A DNA stretch of 64,000 nt from Intrasporangiaceae bacterium (GCA_021324575.1 JAJPIW010000099.1:1-64000); one strand, 5' to 3'; positions 8,702 through 19,298 are shown, counted from the first letter of the stretch. Program-made: numbers and translations. Notes: generated from the letters alone by a model not told the origin.

Positions 8702-9804
8702 CCGCCCTGGAGACCGTCGAGCTCGGCCTGCCGACCACCATCGGCACCGGCCTCGCCCACATCCCGCACCTGGCGTCCGACGCCCCGGCGCAGACCAAGA
8801 AGGACTTCACCTCCGACCAGGAGGTCCGCTGGTGCCCCGGCTGCGGCGACTACATCATCCTGGCCGCGGTCCAGGGCTTCCTGCCCGAGCTCGGCCTGCG
8901 CAAGGAGAACATCGTCTTCGTGTCCGGGATCGGCTGCTCCTCGCGCTTCCCGTACTACCTGGACACCTACGGCCTGCACTCGATCCACGGCCGCGCCCCG
9001 GCGATCGCGACCGGCCTGGCGACCAGCCGCGAGGACCTGTCGGTCTGGGTCGTCACCGGCGACGGCGACGCCCTGTCGATCGGCGGCAACCACCTCATCC
9101 ACGCGTTACGCCGCAACGTGAACATGACGATCCTGTTGTTCAACAACAAGATCTACGGGCTGACCAAGGGCCAGTACTCCCCCACGTCGGAGGAGGGCAA
9201 GATCACCAAGTCCACCCCGATGGGCTCGGTGGACCACCCCTTCAACCCGGTCTCTCTCGCGCTCGGCGCCGAGGCCACCTTCGTCGCCCGGACCATGGAC
9301 AACGACCGCAAGCACCTCGTCGAGGTGCTCAAGGCGGCCGCCTCGCACCGCGGCACGGCGCTCGTCGAGATCTACCAGAACTGCCCGATCTTCAACGACG
9401 GTGCCTTCGACCTGATCAAGGACCGCACCCAGCAGGAGGCCCGGCTGGTCCACCTCGAGGCCGGCGAACCGGTCCAGGTCGGCTCCGTCGAGGAGCGTCG
9501 CACCCTCGTGCGCGGCGACAACGGCGAGCTGTTCTTCGTGCCGGCCGCCGAGGCGACCCCGGACCGGGTGATCCGTCACGACCCGTATGCCGCGGACCCG
9601 AGCCAGGCGTTCGCCATCAGCCGGCTCGACGGCCCGGACATGACACACGTGCCGATGGGGATCTTCCGCTCGGTCGACCGCCCGACCTATGACGACCGGG
9701 TCCGCGCCCAGGTGCAGGCCGCCACGGACACCGCCGGCGGACCCGCCACCGACGACGACCTCGACGCGCTGCTCCGTGGTCGCGACACGTGGAACGTGGG
9801 GTGA
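8698..9804 (+). CDS. korB: 2-oxoglutarate:ferredoxin oxidoreductase-type subunit beta
   Basis: This 368-residue subunit binds thiamine diphosphate and one FeS cluster. The N-terminal Cys46-x2-Cys49 in WCPGCGD and Cys80 in GIGCSSRFP are cluster ligands. The ThDP motif is GDGDALSIGGNH at residues 121-132, continuing to FNNKIYGLTKGQ around 148-159. The start overlaps korA (ATGA) and the stop overlaps the GTG of the next gene (GTGA), so expression is tightly linked. Substrate choice (2-oxoglutarate rather than pyruvate) is inferred from similarity to the KorAB group. Confidence 0.92.
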   Translation: MTALETVELGLPTTIGTGLAHIPHLASDAPAQTKKDFTSDQEVRWCPGCGDYIILAAVQGFLPELGLRKENIVFVSGIGCSSRFPYYLDTYGLHSIHGRAPAIATGLATSREDLSVWVVTGDGDALSIGGNHLIHALRRNVNMTILLFNNKIYGLTKGQYSPTSEEGKITKSTPMGSVDHPFNPVSLALGAEATFVARTMDNDRKHLVEVLKAAASHRGTALVEIYQNCPIFNDGAFDLIKDRTQQEARLVHLEAGEPVQVGSVEERRTLVRGDNGELFFVPAAEATPDRVIRHDPYAADPSQAFAISRLDGPDMTHVPMGIFRSVDRPTYDDRVRAQVQAATDTAGGPATDDDLDALLRGRDTWNVG

Positions 9805-10763
9805 CGTCGCCCGACGACGTCGCACGACCTGGTCCCGCGGAGGGTGATGGCGGGGAGACCCGCCGCGGCACGGCATACGGGTTCCTCGCCTATGGCATCT
9901 GGGGGGTCTTCCCTCTCTACTTCCACGCGCTGAAGCCGTCGGGTGCGTTCGAGATCCTGGCCCACCGGATCATCTGGACCCTCGTCTTCTGCGCCGGCGT
10001 CCTGCTGGCGCGGCGCGACCTGGCGTGGGTCGGCCCGTTCCTGCGCCAGCGACGGCTGACCCTCGGCATCACCGCGGCGGCGTTCCTCATCGCGACGAAC
10101 TGGGTCATCTACGTCTTCGCCGTCCTCACCGGCCACACCTACGAGGCGGCCCTCGGCTACTTCCTCAACCCGATCGTCACGGTCGGCCTGGGCGTCGTCG
10201 TCCTCGGTGAGCGGCTGCGCCCGCTGCAGTGGGCGGCCGTGGTGGTCGGCCTCGTGGCCGCGCTCTATCTGGCGATCGCCGGCGGCACTTTTCCCTGGGT
10301 GTCGCTCAGCCTGGCGTTCTCCTTCGGGCTCTACGGGCTGGTCAAGAAGAAGGTCGGCGCCTCGCTGGAGGCGATGCAGTCGCTGGCCGCCGAGACCGTC
10401 GTCCTGGCGCCGGTCGCCCTCGTCATCCTCGCGGTGCTGGCCGCTCGACACGACGCGACCTTCCTCGGCCACGGGACCGGGCACCCGGTCCTGCTCGTGC
10501 TCGCCGGGCCCGTCACCGCGGTGCCGCTGCTCCTCTTCGCTGCCGCCGCCCGCCGGATCCCGCTGGTCACGGTGGGGCTCATCCAGTTCGTCACGCCCGT
10601 CCTGCAGCTGCTCTGTGGCGTCTTCCTGCTCGGCGAGGACGTGTCGACCGGCCTCTGGATCGGCTTCGGGATCGTCTGGGTCGCCTTGATGCTGCTCACT
10701 CTCGACTCGATCCGGGCCCGTCCGGGACGACCGATCGACGCCTGCGAGCCCGGCACCGCCTGA
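9801..10763 (+). CDS. rarD: RarD-type EamA/DMT family permease
   Basis: This 320-residue membrane protein has about ten hydrophobic helices. The early AYGFLAYGIWGVFPLYFHAL segment and ILAHRIIW are characteristic of the RarD branch of drug/metabolite transporters, and ATNWVIYVFAVLTG and LGYFLNPIV follow. The GTG at 9801 overlaps the korB stop; an upstream in-frame GTG at 9789 would read deeper into korB and is less likely. The substrate is unknown; the name chloramphenicol resistance permease is historical. Confidence 0.85.
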   Translation: MTSPDDVARPGPAEGDGGETRRGTAYGFLAYGIWGVFPLYFHALKPSGAFEILAHRIIWTLVFCAGVLLARRDLAWVGPFLRQRRLTLGITAAAFLIATNWVIYVFAVLTGHTYEAALGYFLNPIVTVGLGVVVLGERLRPLQWAAVVVGLVAALYLAIAGGTFPWVSLSLAFSFGLYGLVKKKVGASLEAMQSLAAETVVLAPVALVILAVLAARHDATFLGHGTGHPVLLVLAGPVTAVPLLLFAAAARRIPLVTVGLIQFVTPVLQLLCGVFLLGEDVSTGLWIGFGIVWVALMLLTLDSIRARPGRPIDACEPGTA

Positions 10764-10778
10764 ACCCCCAGGAGCGCA

Positions 10779-10796
10779 CAGGCTTCACAGCCTGGG
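10779..10796. terminator. Weak hairpin between rarD and the export operon
   Basis: CAGGCT (10779-10784) pairs with AGCCTG (10789-10794) across the loop TCAC. No T-run follows. It lies in the 84-bp gap between rarD and the adaptor gene and may attenuate readthrough. Confidence 0.3.
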
Positions 10797-10833
10797 CATA
10801 GGCGGGGATCAGCCAAGCCCCAGAGACCGGCCA

Positions 10834-10839
10834 TAGCGT
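10834..10839 (+). promoter_or_regulatory. Leaderless -10 box of the export operon
   Basis: TAGCGT ends eight bases before the GTG at 10848, with no purine-rich ribosome site between. This spacing places the transcription start at or beside the GTG. The same arrangement recurs before six other plus-strand genes in the window. Confidence 0.5.
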
Positions 10840-10847
10840 CGCCCAAC

Positions 10848-12140
10848 GTGACGACCACCGAGTCCGCGCCGGCTCAGACCGCAGCGCCCGCGAGCCCCAG
10901 ACGTCGGCGACCCTGGCGACGTTGGCGCGGCTGGCTGCTTCGCGTCGGTCTGGCAGTGGTGCTCGTGGCCGCCGGCGTGGGAGGCGGGATCTGGTGGGAG
11001 CACCGGGCCAACGCCTCGAAGGCCACCACCACGACGACTCGCACGACGCTCGTCCAGGCGACCCTCGGGACCGTCAAGCAGACCGTCGCAGCCACCGGCA
11101 CGATCGAGCCGGCGCGTCAGTCGACCCAGTCGTTCAGCTCCTCCGGCACCGTGACCGCGGTCGACGTCGCGGTCGGCGACAAGGTCACCAAGGGCCAGAC
11201 GCTGGCCACCATCGACCCGACGAGCCTCCAGTCCGCGGTCGACCTCGCCCAGGCCTCGGTCACCGCTGCCCAGTCCCAGGTCGACAGCACCTCCGGGACG
11301 AGCGGCGCGGCGTCGGCGCAGGCCCAGCTCGCCTCCGCCCAGCAGCAGCTCGCCTCGGCCCAGGAGGCCCTGGCCGGCGCCACCCTCACCGCACCGATGT
11401 CCGGGGTCGTCGCCAGCGTCTCGTATGCCGTGGGCGACACCGTGGGCAGCGGGTCTTCCGGCTCCGGGTCAGGCGGATCCGGCGGGTCCGGCGCCGGGAG
11501 CGGCACCGGTTCCTCCAGCGCGTCGTCAAGCACGAGCGGGATCAACGTCGTCAACACCTCCTCGTGGCAAGTCGACGCCACCGTCACGAGCAGCCAGCTC
11601 GGCGAGCTCAAGAAGGGCCTGCAGGCCACGATCACCCCGTCCGGCGCGGCCGAGCCGATCTTCGGGACGGTGGCGAGCGTCGGCATCGTGGCCTCCTCCT
11701 CCGCGAGCGGAGCGGCCGAGTTCCCCGTCGTCATCGACGTCACCGGCAGCCCCACCGGGGTGCACGCCGGCACGACGGCAGACGTCGCGATCACCGTCAA
11801 GCAGCTGAGCAACGTCCTCACCGTCCCCACGTTGGCCGTCGGCACGACGAACGGTCAGACGACGGTCACGGTGAGCAAGAACGGCAAGACCTCGACCGTG
11901 CCGGTGACCATCGGCGGGGTCTACGGCGCGACGACCCAGGTCACCAAGGGCCTGGCCGAGGGTGACCAGGTCGTCGTCACGACCCGAACCTTTGCCGGGG
12001 TGGGAACTGGGACGACCGGTCGCACCGGGACCGGGACTCGGGGTGGGTTCGGCGGCGGCGGCTTCGGTGGTGGCGGGTTCGGCGGCGGTGGCTTCGGCGG
12101 CGGCGGAGCCGGAGCGGGCGGAGGGGCGGGCAAGGGATGA
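10848..12140 (+). CDS. Membrane-fusion adaptor of MacAB-like ABC exporter, Gly-rich C-terminus
   Basis: This 430-residue HlyD/MacA-type protein has an arginine-rich cytoplasmic start (residues 18-28), one transmembrane helix (about 29-50), and a lipoyl-like half motif ([20 protein letters not shown]). A short alanine/glutamine coiled coil (about 120-175) and the second lipoyl half follow, then a Gly/Ser linker and a beta-barrel part. The last 45 residues hold four GFGGG repeats, which is unusual for this family. It overlaps the ATPase gene by ATGA. In Gram-positives such adaptors extend an ABC permease across the wall. The substrate is unknown. Confidence 0.85.
   Translation: MTTTESAPAQTAAPASPRRRRPWRRWRGWLLRVGLAVVLVAAGVGGGIWWEHRANASKATTTTTRTTLVQATLGTVKQTVAATGTIEPARQSTQSFSSSGTVTAVDVAVGDKVTKGQTLATIDPTSLQSAVDLAQASVTAAQSQVDSTSGTSGAASAQAQLASAQQQLASAQEALAGATLTAPMSGVVASVSYAVGDTVGSGSSGSGSGGSGGSGAGSGTGSSSASSSTSGINVVNTSSWQVDATVTSSQLGELKKGLQATITPSGAAEPIFGTVASVGIVASSSASGAAEFPVVIDVTGSPTGVHAGTTADVAITVKQLSNVLTVPTLAVGTTNGQTTVTVSKNGKTSTVPVTIGGVYGATTQVTKGLAEGDQVVVTTRTFAGVGTGTTGRTGTGTRGGFGGGGFGGGGFGGGGFGGGGAGAGGGAGKG
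12043..12130 (+). repeat. Short imperfect tandem repeat encoding GFGGG units
   Basis: About four copies of a 15-bp unit of the type GGYTTCGGYGGYGGY encode the repeated Gly-Phe-Gly-Gly-Gly at the end of the adaptor. The third positions vary, so the repeat is kept at the protein level and is not only a recent slippage product. Confidence 0.75.
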
Positions 12141-12918
12141 GCCCGGACCCGGCATACGCACTCTTTCCCGATCCCGAGCCGGCCACCCGACCGGTGCCGG
12201 GACCGGACCTGCCGACCGAGCCCATCCTGCGGCTCACCGACGTCGGCAAGACCTACCGCTCCGGCGCCCTCGCTGTGGAGGCACTCCGCGGCGTCACGCT
12301 CAGCGTCGACGAGGGTGACTTCGTCGCGATCATGGGGCCGTCGGGATCGGGCAAGTCGACGCTCATGCACATCCTGGGCTGCCTCGACGTGCCGTCCACC
12401 GGCACCTACCGGCTCGGCGGTGAGGACGTGTCGACGATGAAGGAGAGCCAGCTCGCCGACGTCCGCAACCGCCGGATCGGCTTCGTCTTCCAGCAGTTCA
12501 ACCTGCTGCCGACGATGTCGGCCTGGCGCAACGTCGAGCTGCCCCTCGTGTATGCCGGTCTCTCCCGTCCCGCGCGCAAGGCCCGTGCCGTCGAGGCGCT
12601 GGCCCGGGTGGGCCTGGCGGACCGGATCGACCATCGCCCCGGCGAGCTGAGCGGCGGTCAGCAGCAACGGGTCTCGGTTGCCCGAGCCCTGGTCACCGAC
12701 CCCCAGCTCATCCTGGCCGACGAGCCGACCGGCAACCTCGACTCGGTCTCGACCGAGGACGTGCTGGCCCTCTTCGACGAGCTGCACGAGCAGGGCCGGA
12801 CGATCGTGCTCATCACCCACGAGCAGGACGTCGCCGACCGGGCCCGGCGCTCGGTGCAGATCCGGGACGGCCAGTTCATCGATGCCGCCGCGACCCACAC
12901 GCGGGTGGGGGCGGCCAC

Positions 12919-12922
<4 letters not shown>
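12137..12922 (+). CDS. ABC transporter ATP-binding protein, MacB/LolD type
   Basis: This 261-residue ATPase shows Walker [10 protein letters not shown] at residues 67-75, the Q-loop Gln120 in VFQQFNLLP, the signature LSGGQQQR at 171-178, Walker B LILADE with Glu196, and the switch His in LITHEQ. It has a proline-rich N-terminal extension of about 30 residues. The FNLLP and EPTGNLDS segments are typical of the MacB/LolD/FtsE-like family that drives mechanotransmission rather than channel transport. Both ends overlap neighbours (ATGA and GTGA), so adaptor, ATPase and permease should be made together. Confidence 0.93.
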
Positions 12923-14145
<1,223 letters not shown>

Positions 14146-14150
14146 GACCC

Positions 14151-15074
14151 ATGATCCGCACCCCCCGCACGTATGCCGTGTGCGCACTGGCCGCAGCCGC
14201 CGCCCTCTCCCTCGCCGCCTGTGGCGGATCCGGGACCGGAACGGCGTCCTCGACGGCCGCGGCTACGACGCCCAGCGGCGCGGGGACCGGTGGCGGCGGT
14301 GGTCAGGGGCAGGGCGGCTTCGGTGGTCGGGTCCCCGGTGCGAACGGACTGATCGCCGCGGTCCAGGGTTCGACGATGCAGGTGCAGACGCGGACCGACC
14401 AGACCGCCGTCACCTGGTCGGCGACCACCAAGATCACCGCCGAGACGGCCGTCGCCGCATCCACCCTCAAGGTCGGCGACTGCGTCTCGGCCCGGCCGGC
14501 CGTGACGGCCGGCACCCGCCCGACCGGGGGCTCCGGGGCGACCCCCGACGCGGGGGCCGCCGCGGCCCCGACGAGGGTGGCCGCCGCCACTGTCCAGATC
14601 ATCTCCGTCGGCGGGGCGGGGTGCTCCTTCGGCGGCAACCGGCCGGGCGTGGGAGCGGGCGCCGGCGCGCCGCCGACCGACCGGCCGACGGGCGCTCCGA
14701 CGGGCAACGGGACCCGCAGTGGCGGCTTCGGCGGCCGCGGGGGCGGCCTCGGAGGGTTCGGCGCGATCGGGACCGTCGCATCGATCGGCTCCGGCACGTT
14801 CACCGTCACCGAGGCCGGCTTCGGCGCCCGGGGCGCCGGGGCGTCCGCGACCGCGACCGCGTCGCCCGCGGCGACCTCGCGCACCGTGACCGTCACCTTC
14901 ACCGGCAGCACCCGGTTCACCACCGCCAAGGCGGCGGCCAGCAGCGCAATCAAGGTCGGCGAATGCGTTGCGGCACAAGGCAAGACCGACGACACCGGCA
15001 GCGTTGCGGCGACCACGCTGTCGCTCAGCCCGGCAACCAACGGCGAGTGCACGGGTGGCTTCGGTCGTGCCTGA
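14151..15074 (+). CDS. Lipoprotein with two DUF5666-like modules
   Basis: This 307-residue product has a signal peptide ending in LSLAAC, so Cys24 is the likely lipidation site. Low-complexity Gly/Ser/Ala linkers separate two related modules: one ends in TLKVGDCVSARPAV, the other in AIKVGECVAAQGK. This G-x-V ... KVGxCV pattern resembles the DUF5666 fold, but that assignment is by eye. It starts five bases after the permease stop and overlaps the next adaptor by eight bases, so it is part of the exporter operon. It may be a surface cargo-handling or sealing partner; the role is inference. Confidence 0.75.
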   Translation: MIRTPRTYAVCALAAAAALSLAACGGSGTGTASSTAAATTPSGAGTGGGGGQGQGGFGGRVPGANGLIAAVQGSTMQVQTRTDQTAVTWSATTKITAETAVAASTLKVGDCVSARPAVTAGTRPTGGSGATPDAGAAAAPTRVAAATVQIISVGGAGCSFGGNRPGVGAGAGAPPTDRPTGAPTGNGTRSGGFGGRGGGLGGFGAIGTVASIGSGTFTVTEAGFGARGAGASATATASPAATSRTVTVTFTGSTRFTTAKAAASSAIKVGECVAAQGKTDDTGSVAATTLSLSPATNGECTGGFGRA

Positions 15075-16971
15075 GCTGTCACCGAGAGCAGCCGAGCGAG
15101 CCCGCTCACCGTGGCTGAGGCGCACGGCGGCAGTCTGTGTCGTCGCGGGCGTCGGCGCCGCGGCATACCTGTTCCTCGGGGCCGGGACCGGATCGGCCGC
15201 CACCGACGGGCTGCGGACCGCGACGGTGGCCCGCGGCAACGTCGACCAGACGACGACGTTGACCGGCACGGTCCAGCGAGTCGGCCAGGTGAGCGCAGCA
15301 TTCCCGGCCGGCGGGCGGGTGACCGCCGTCAAGGTCGCCGTGGGCGACACCGTGCGGACCGGGCAGGTGCTCGCCATGATGGACACCACCGACCTCGCCC
15401 GGGCCGTGACCGTCGCCGAGGCCAACCTCGTCGCCGCCCAGGCCGCCCTCAATGACGAGACCAGCGCGACCACCACCACAACCTCCGCGACCTCGGCGAC
15501 GAGCACTCCGACGGCTTCACCCAGCACGACGGCGAGAACCTCCACCCCTGCGACCCGATCCACCTCGACCGGGTCCGGGGGCAGCGGGCGGAGGACCGGC
15601 GGGGGCGCCGGCACCTCGGGGTCGAAGTCCGGGACCACGGGCATGGTGCACGGCCTGACGACGCAGACGAGCCTTGCGCAGGACCTTGTCGCCGCCGTGA
15701 CCTCGGCCTGCCAGCCCCTCACCGGCTCGCCCAAACCTCCGACGTCCGGCACGCCGCACCCGACGCGGACCCCCTCGCCGACCACGACCACCTCGCCAGC
15801 CCCCTCGACGTCGACCACCGCCCCGGCCACCTCCTCCACGAGCCAGTCCTCGAGCCCGACCAGCACGACGAGCACCAGTTCCACGAGCAGCGGGCCGACG
15901 AGCGCGAGCAGCACCACCAGCCCGACCTCCACGAGCACCACCACGCCCCCAGCCACCGGTTCCACGGGTCCGACCGCGGCACAGATCCAGGCCTGTGTGT
16001 CCGCGCTCGGAGCGGCATTGGCCGCTGAGCAGGACACCAGCCGGCTCGCCGGTCAGCTGGCCACCGCACTGGACAAGGCAGCGACTGCGCTGCAGACCCA
16101 GACCGCGACGACGAGCACCACGGGCAGCAGCACCGGACGCACCGGCGGTAGTGGCGTCAGCGGGGCGGGCGCGAGCGCCGCCGCGGGCAGCGGTTCGGCC
16201 GGCCGCAACACTCCGGCCGCCGGGTCCGAGGCCGCGCTCGAGGTGAACCTGCTCAAGGCTCAACAGTCCCTCGCGACCGCCCAGCAGGCACTCTCCGGAG
16301 CCACCCTGACCAGCCCGACGAACGGCACCGTCGGCGCGATCGGGCTGGTCGTGGGCCGGGACGCGTCCACCTCCGACACCGTCACGATCGTCGCGCCCGG
16401 CACGGCCGTGCTGACGGCCCCGGTCCCGCTCGCCCAGCTGGGTCGGCTGCGGATCGGGCAGGCCGCCGAGGTCCGGCCCGCCGGGACGACGTCCGCGCTC
16501 GACGCGACCATCGAGACGATCGGCGTCCTGCCGGCGTCGTCCACCTCGACGACGCCGACCTACCCGGTGCAGGTGGCTGTCGCCGATGCGCCCACGGCAC
16601 TGGCCACGGGATCGCAGGCCAGCGCGACGGTCACCTTGGCGTCGGTCACCGGGGTTCTCACCGTCCCGGTCTCGGCCCTCACCGGGGTCGACCAGGGCAC
16701 CGGCCGGGTCACCGTCCTCAAGGGCGCCACCTCGACCTTGACCCGGGTTGCCGTCGGCGCGATCGGTCAGGGACTGGCCCAGATCACCAGCGGCGTGAGC
16801 GCCGGCCAGCTCGTCGTCCTGGCCGACCCGAGCCAACCGCTGCCCACCGCCAACGCGCTCACCGCCCGGCTCGGCGGCGGCGGCTTCGGTGGCGGCGGCG
16901 ACGTCGTGCGCCCCGGATCCGGAGGCGGGACCGGTGGCGGCGCCGGTGGCGGCGCAGCACCCAGGGGATGA
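15067..16971 (+). CDS. Second membrane-fusion adaptor with long Thr/Ser-rich insert
   Basis: This 634-residue HlyD-like adaptor begins at a GTG inside the lipoprotein gene's end. An N-terminal helix (about residues 17-38) is followed by GTVQRVGQVSAAFPAGGRV and the lipoyl half VAVGDTVRTGQVL. Where a short helical hairpin is expected, there is an insert of about 200 residues. It consists of two Thr/Ser/Pro tracts (about 132-195 and 219-300) around a helical piece with Cys215, then Cys310. The second lipoyl half, barrel domain and a GGFGGGGD tail follow. The two lone cysteines could form a disulfide. Two adaptors in one operon are unusual. Confidence 0.8.
   Translation: MPELSPRAAERARSPWLRRTAAVCVVAGVGAAAYLFLGAGTGSAATDGLRTATVARGNVDQTTTLTGTVQRVGQVSAAFPAGGRVTAVKVAVGDTVRTGQVLAMMDTTDLARAVTVAEANLVAAQAALNDETSATTTTTSATSATSTPTASPSTTARTSTPATRSTSTGSGGSGRRTGGGAGTSGSKSGTTGMVHGLTTQTSLAQDLVAAVTSACQPLTGSPKPPTSGTPHPTRTPSPTTTTSPAPSTSTTAPATSSTSQSSSPTSTTSTSSTSSGPTSASSTTSPTSTSTTTPPATGSTGPTAAQIQACVSALGAALAAEQDTSRLAGQLATALDKAATALQTQTATTSTTGSSTGRTGGSGVSGAGASAAAGSGSAGRNTPAAGSEAALEVNLLKAQQSLATAQQALSGATLTSPTNGTVGAIGLVVGRDASTSDTVTIVAPGTAVLTAPVPLAQLGRLRIGQAAEVRPAGTTSALDATIETIGVLPASSTSTTPTYPVQVAVADAPTALATGSQASATVTLASVTGVLTVPVSALTGVDQGTGRVTVLKGATSTLTRVAVGAIGQGLAQITSGVSAGQLVVLADPSQPLPTANALTARLGGGGFGGGGDVVRPGSGGGTGGGAGGGAAPRG
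15460..15965 (+). repeat. Low-complexity Thr/Ser/Pro-coding tract inside the second adaptor
   Basis: Two stretches rich in ACC, ACG, AGC and TCG codons encode Thr/Ser/Pro-rich tracts, split by a normal-complexity segment near 15640-15720. The protein reads as a flexible, possibly glycosylated, cell-wall-spanning linker placed in the adaptor's hairpin region. Confidence 0.7.
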
Positions 16972-16979
16972 GCCAGGCG

Positions 16980-16985
16980 TAGGGT
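16980..16985 (+). promoter_or_regulatory. Leaderless -10 box of the S4-domain gene
   Basis: TAGGGT lies seven bases before the GTG at 16993, and the seven bases between are pyrimidine-rich with no ribosome site. The arrangement indicates transcription starting at the start codon. Confidence 0.5.
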
Positions 16986-16992
16986 CTCCCCC

Positions 16993-17217
16993 GTGCCCGA
17001 GCCCGTCGACCTGCCCATCCGCGACGACATGATCCGTCTGGGCCAGCTGCTCAAGCTGGCTTCCCTCGTCGACGACGGCAGTGAGGCGCGGGCCGTCATC
17101 GAGGCCGGTGAGGTGACCGTCGACGGCGTCGTCGAGACCCGCCGTGGTCGCCAGGTCGTCCCGGGAATGACCGTCGCGTATGCCGGTCAGCAGGTCCGGG
17201 TGACTGCATCCAGGTGA
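16993..17217 (+). CDS. Small S4-domain RNA-binding protein (YbcJ/YaaA type)
   Basis: This 74-residue protein is almost entirely one S4 domain: IRLGQLLKLASLVDDGSEARAVI, then the strand EAGEVTVDGVVETRRGRQV and a short end. It should bind structured RNA. The GTG start has no ribosome site but has a TAGGGT box seven bases upstream. The next gene has its own box, so it may be monocistronic. Its precise RNA target is unknown. Confidence 0.85.
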   Translation: MPEPVDLPIRDDMIRLGQLLKLASLVDDGSEARAVIEAGEVTVDGVVETRRGRQVVPGMTVAYAGQQVRVTASR

Positions 17218-17243
17218 CGGGTCCGGCGGCTGACCGCGACTCG

Positions 17244-17249
17244 TAGGGT
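17244..17249 (+). promoter_or_regulatory. Leaderless -10 box of the M3 peptidase gene
   Basis: TAGGGT ends seven bases before the ATG at 17257. This spacing supports that ATG over the in-frame codon at 17248, which would lie within the box. Confidence 0.5.
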
Positions 17250-17256
17250 GGGCCGC

Positions 17257-19281
17257 ATGACCAACCCGCTCCTCACGCCCAGCACCCTGCCCTTCGGGCT
17301 TCCCACGTATGCCGCGATCCGCGACGAGCACTACATCGAGGCATTCGACGCGGGCATGGCAGAGCAACGGGCAGAGGTCGCGGAGATCACGGCCAACCCC
17401 GAGCCGCCGACGTTCGACAACACGGTCGTCGCGCTCGAGCGCAGCGGCCAGCTCCTGGCGCGCGTCTCGCGGATCTTCTTCGGGATCGCTGCGGCCCACG
17501 GCACGCCTGGCATCCAGCAGATCGAGTCCGACTACTCCCCCAGGCTGTCTGCCCACGCCGACGCGATCCAGCTCGACCCGGCCCTCTTCGCCCGGATCCG
17601 CGCCGTCCACGACGACGCCGAGGCGATGGCGACCCTCGACGCCGAGTCACGGCGGCTCGTCGAGCGCTACCTCACCGAGCTGACGGCTGCCGGCGCCGGG
17701 CTGGCCGAGGAGGCGACGGCCACACTGCGCGACCTCAACGAGCAGCTCGCGACGCTCACCACCCGCTTCCAGAACGACGTCCTCGCCGAGACCGCCGACG
17801 GCGCCGTCGTCGTCGACGACCCAGCCGACCTTGACGGTCTCACGCCGGGCGAGGTGTCGGCGGCGGCCGCCGCGGCCGCCGACCGGGGCGTCGACGGTCA
17901 CGTCCTCACCCTGCGCAACACGAGCGGCCACCCCTATCTTGCCTCGCTCACCAGTCGCGCTGTGCGGCAACGGCTTCAGGAGGCTCAAGTCACTCGAGGG
18001 TCGCACGGCGGTGAGCACGACACCCGGTCGACGGTCATCGACATCACCGCCCTGCGCGCCCGGCGCGCCGCCGTCCTCGGCTACCCCAACCACGCCGCCG
18101 CGACCCTCGCCGACTCGACGGCGGGCTCGCCCGAAGCCGTCCGGGACCTGCTCGCCCGCCTGGCCCCGGCTGCCGCCCGCAACGCCCGGGCCGAGCAGGC
18201 CGAGCTGGAGGAGACGGCGGGCCAGCCGGTCGCGGCATACGACTGGGCCTTCCACTCGGCACAGGTGCGCCGGGAGAAGTACGCCGTCGACGTCGCCGCT
18301 CTCCGTCCATGGTTCGAGGCCGAGCGAGTCCTGCGGGACGGGGTGTTCTACGCCGCCGGGCGGCTGTTCGGGCTGACCTTCCACGACCGGCCGGACCTGC
18401 ACGGCTGGCACCCCGACGTGCGCACCTTCGAGGTCCGCGAGGAGGACGGGACCCCGATCGGGCTGTTCCTCCTCGACCTCTACAGCCGCGACACCAAGAA
18501 GGGCGGGGCCTGGATGAACAGCCTCGTCCTGCAGAACACCCTGCTCGACGAGCCGTATGCCGTCGTCACCAACAACCTCAACGTCCCCCGCCCGGCCGAC
18601 GGCGAGCCGACCCTGCTCACCCTGGATGAGGTCAACACCTTCTTCCACGAGTTCGGGCACGCACTGCACGGGCTGCTCGCGCGAGTCACCTACCCGCACT
18701 TCGCCGGGACCCGGGTCTTCCGCGACTTCGTCGAGTACCCGAGCCAGGTCAACGAGATGTGGATGCTCTGGCCGGAGGTCCTCGCCAACTACGCCGTCCA
18801 CCATGAGACGGGCGAGCCACTCCCCCAGGACGTCGTCGACCGGCTCATCCAATCCCGTTCCTACGGTGAGGGATTCGCGACGACCGAGTACCTCGGGGCC
18901 GCCCTGCTCGACCAGGCGTGGCACGCACTTGCACCGGGCGAACGGGTTGCGGACGCGGACGCGTTCGAGGCCAAGGCGCTCACGGCGGTCGGGCTGGACA
19001 ACCCGGCCGTGCCACCCCGATACCGGACGAGCTACTTCTCGCACGCCTTCTCCTACGGCTACGACGCGCAGTACTACGCCTACATCTGGAGTGAGGTCCT
19101 CGACGCCGACACGGTGGCGTGGTTCGGGGAGAACGGCGGCCTGACCCGCGCCAACGGAGACCGCTACCGCCAGTTCATCATCGGCATCGGCGGCAGCGTC
19201 GACCCGCTGGCGTCCTACCGCGAGTTCCGCGGCGCCGACCCCGACATCGCCCACCTCCTCCAGCGCCGCGGGCTCGCCTAG
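17257..19281 (+). CDS. M3 family zinc metallopeptidase (peptidyl-dipeptidase Dcp-like)
   Basis: This 674-residue protein carries the zinc motif HEFGH at about residues 464-468 inside NTFFHEFGHALHG, with a downstream Glu in FVEYPSQVNEMW as the third zinc ligand. The region SHAFSYGYDAQYYAYIWSEV near the C-terminus is typical of the M3A substrate pocket. Length and motifs fit the Dcp/oligopeptidase A group of cytosolic enzymes that degrade short peptides. No signal peptide is seen. The start at 17257 is set by the TAGGGT box seven bases upstream. Confidence 0.92.
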   Translation: MTNPLLTPSTLPFGLPTYAAIRDEHYIEAFDAGMAEQRAEVAEITANPEPPTFDNTVVALERSGQLLARVSRIFFGIAAAHGTPGIQQIESDYSPRLSAHADAIQLDPALFARIRAVHDDAEAMATLDAESRRLVERYLTELTAAGAGLAEEATATLRDLNEQLATLTTRFQNDVLAETADGAVVVDDPADLDGLTPGEVSAAAAAAADRGVDGHVLTLRNTSGHPYLASLTSRAVRQRLQEAQVTRGSHGGEHDTRSTVIDITALRARRAAVLGYPNHAAATLADSTAGSPEAVRDLLARLAPAAARNARAEQAELEETAGQPVAAYDWAFHSAQVRREKYAVDVAALRPWFEAERVLRDGVFYAAGRLFGLTFHDRPDLHGWHPDVRTFEVREEDGTPIGLFLLDLYSRDTKKGGAWMNSLVLQNTLLDEPYAVVTNNLNVPRPADGEPTLLTLDEVNTFFHEFGHALHGLLARVTYPHFAGTRVFRDFVEYPSQVNEMWMLWPEVLANYAVHHETGEPLPQDVVDRLIQSRSYGEGFATTEYLGAALLDQAWHALAPGERVADADAFEAKALTAVGLDNPAVPPRYRTSYFSHAFSYGYDAQYYAYIWSEVLDADTVAWFGENGGLTRANGDRYRQFIIGIGGSVDPLASYREFRGADPDIAHLLQRRGLA

Positions 19282-19298
19282 CCCGCCCGCCCCCGACC

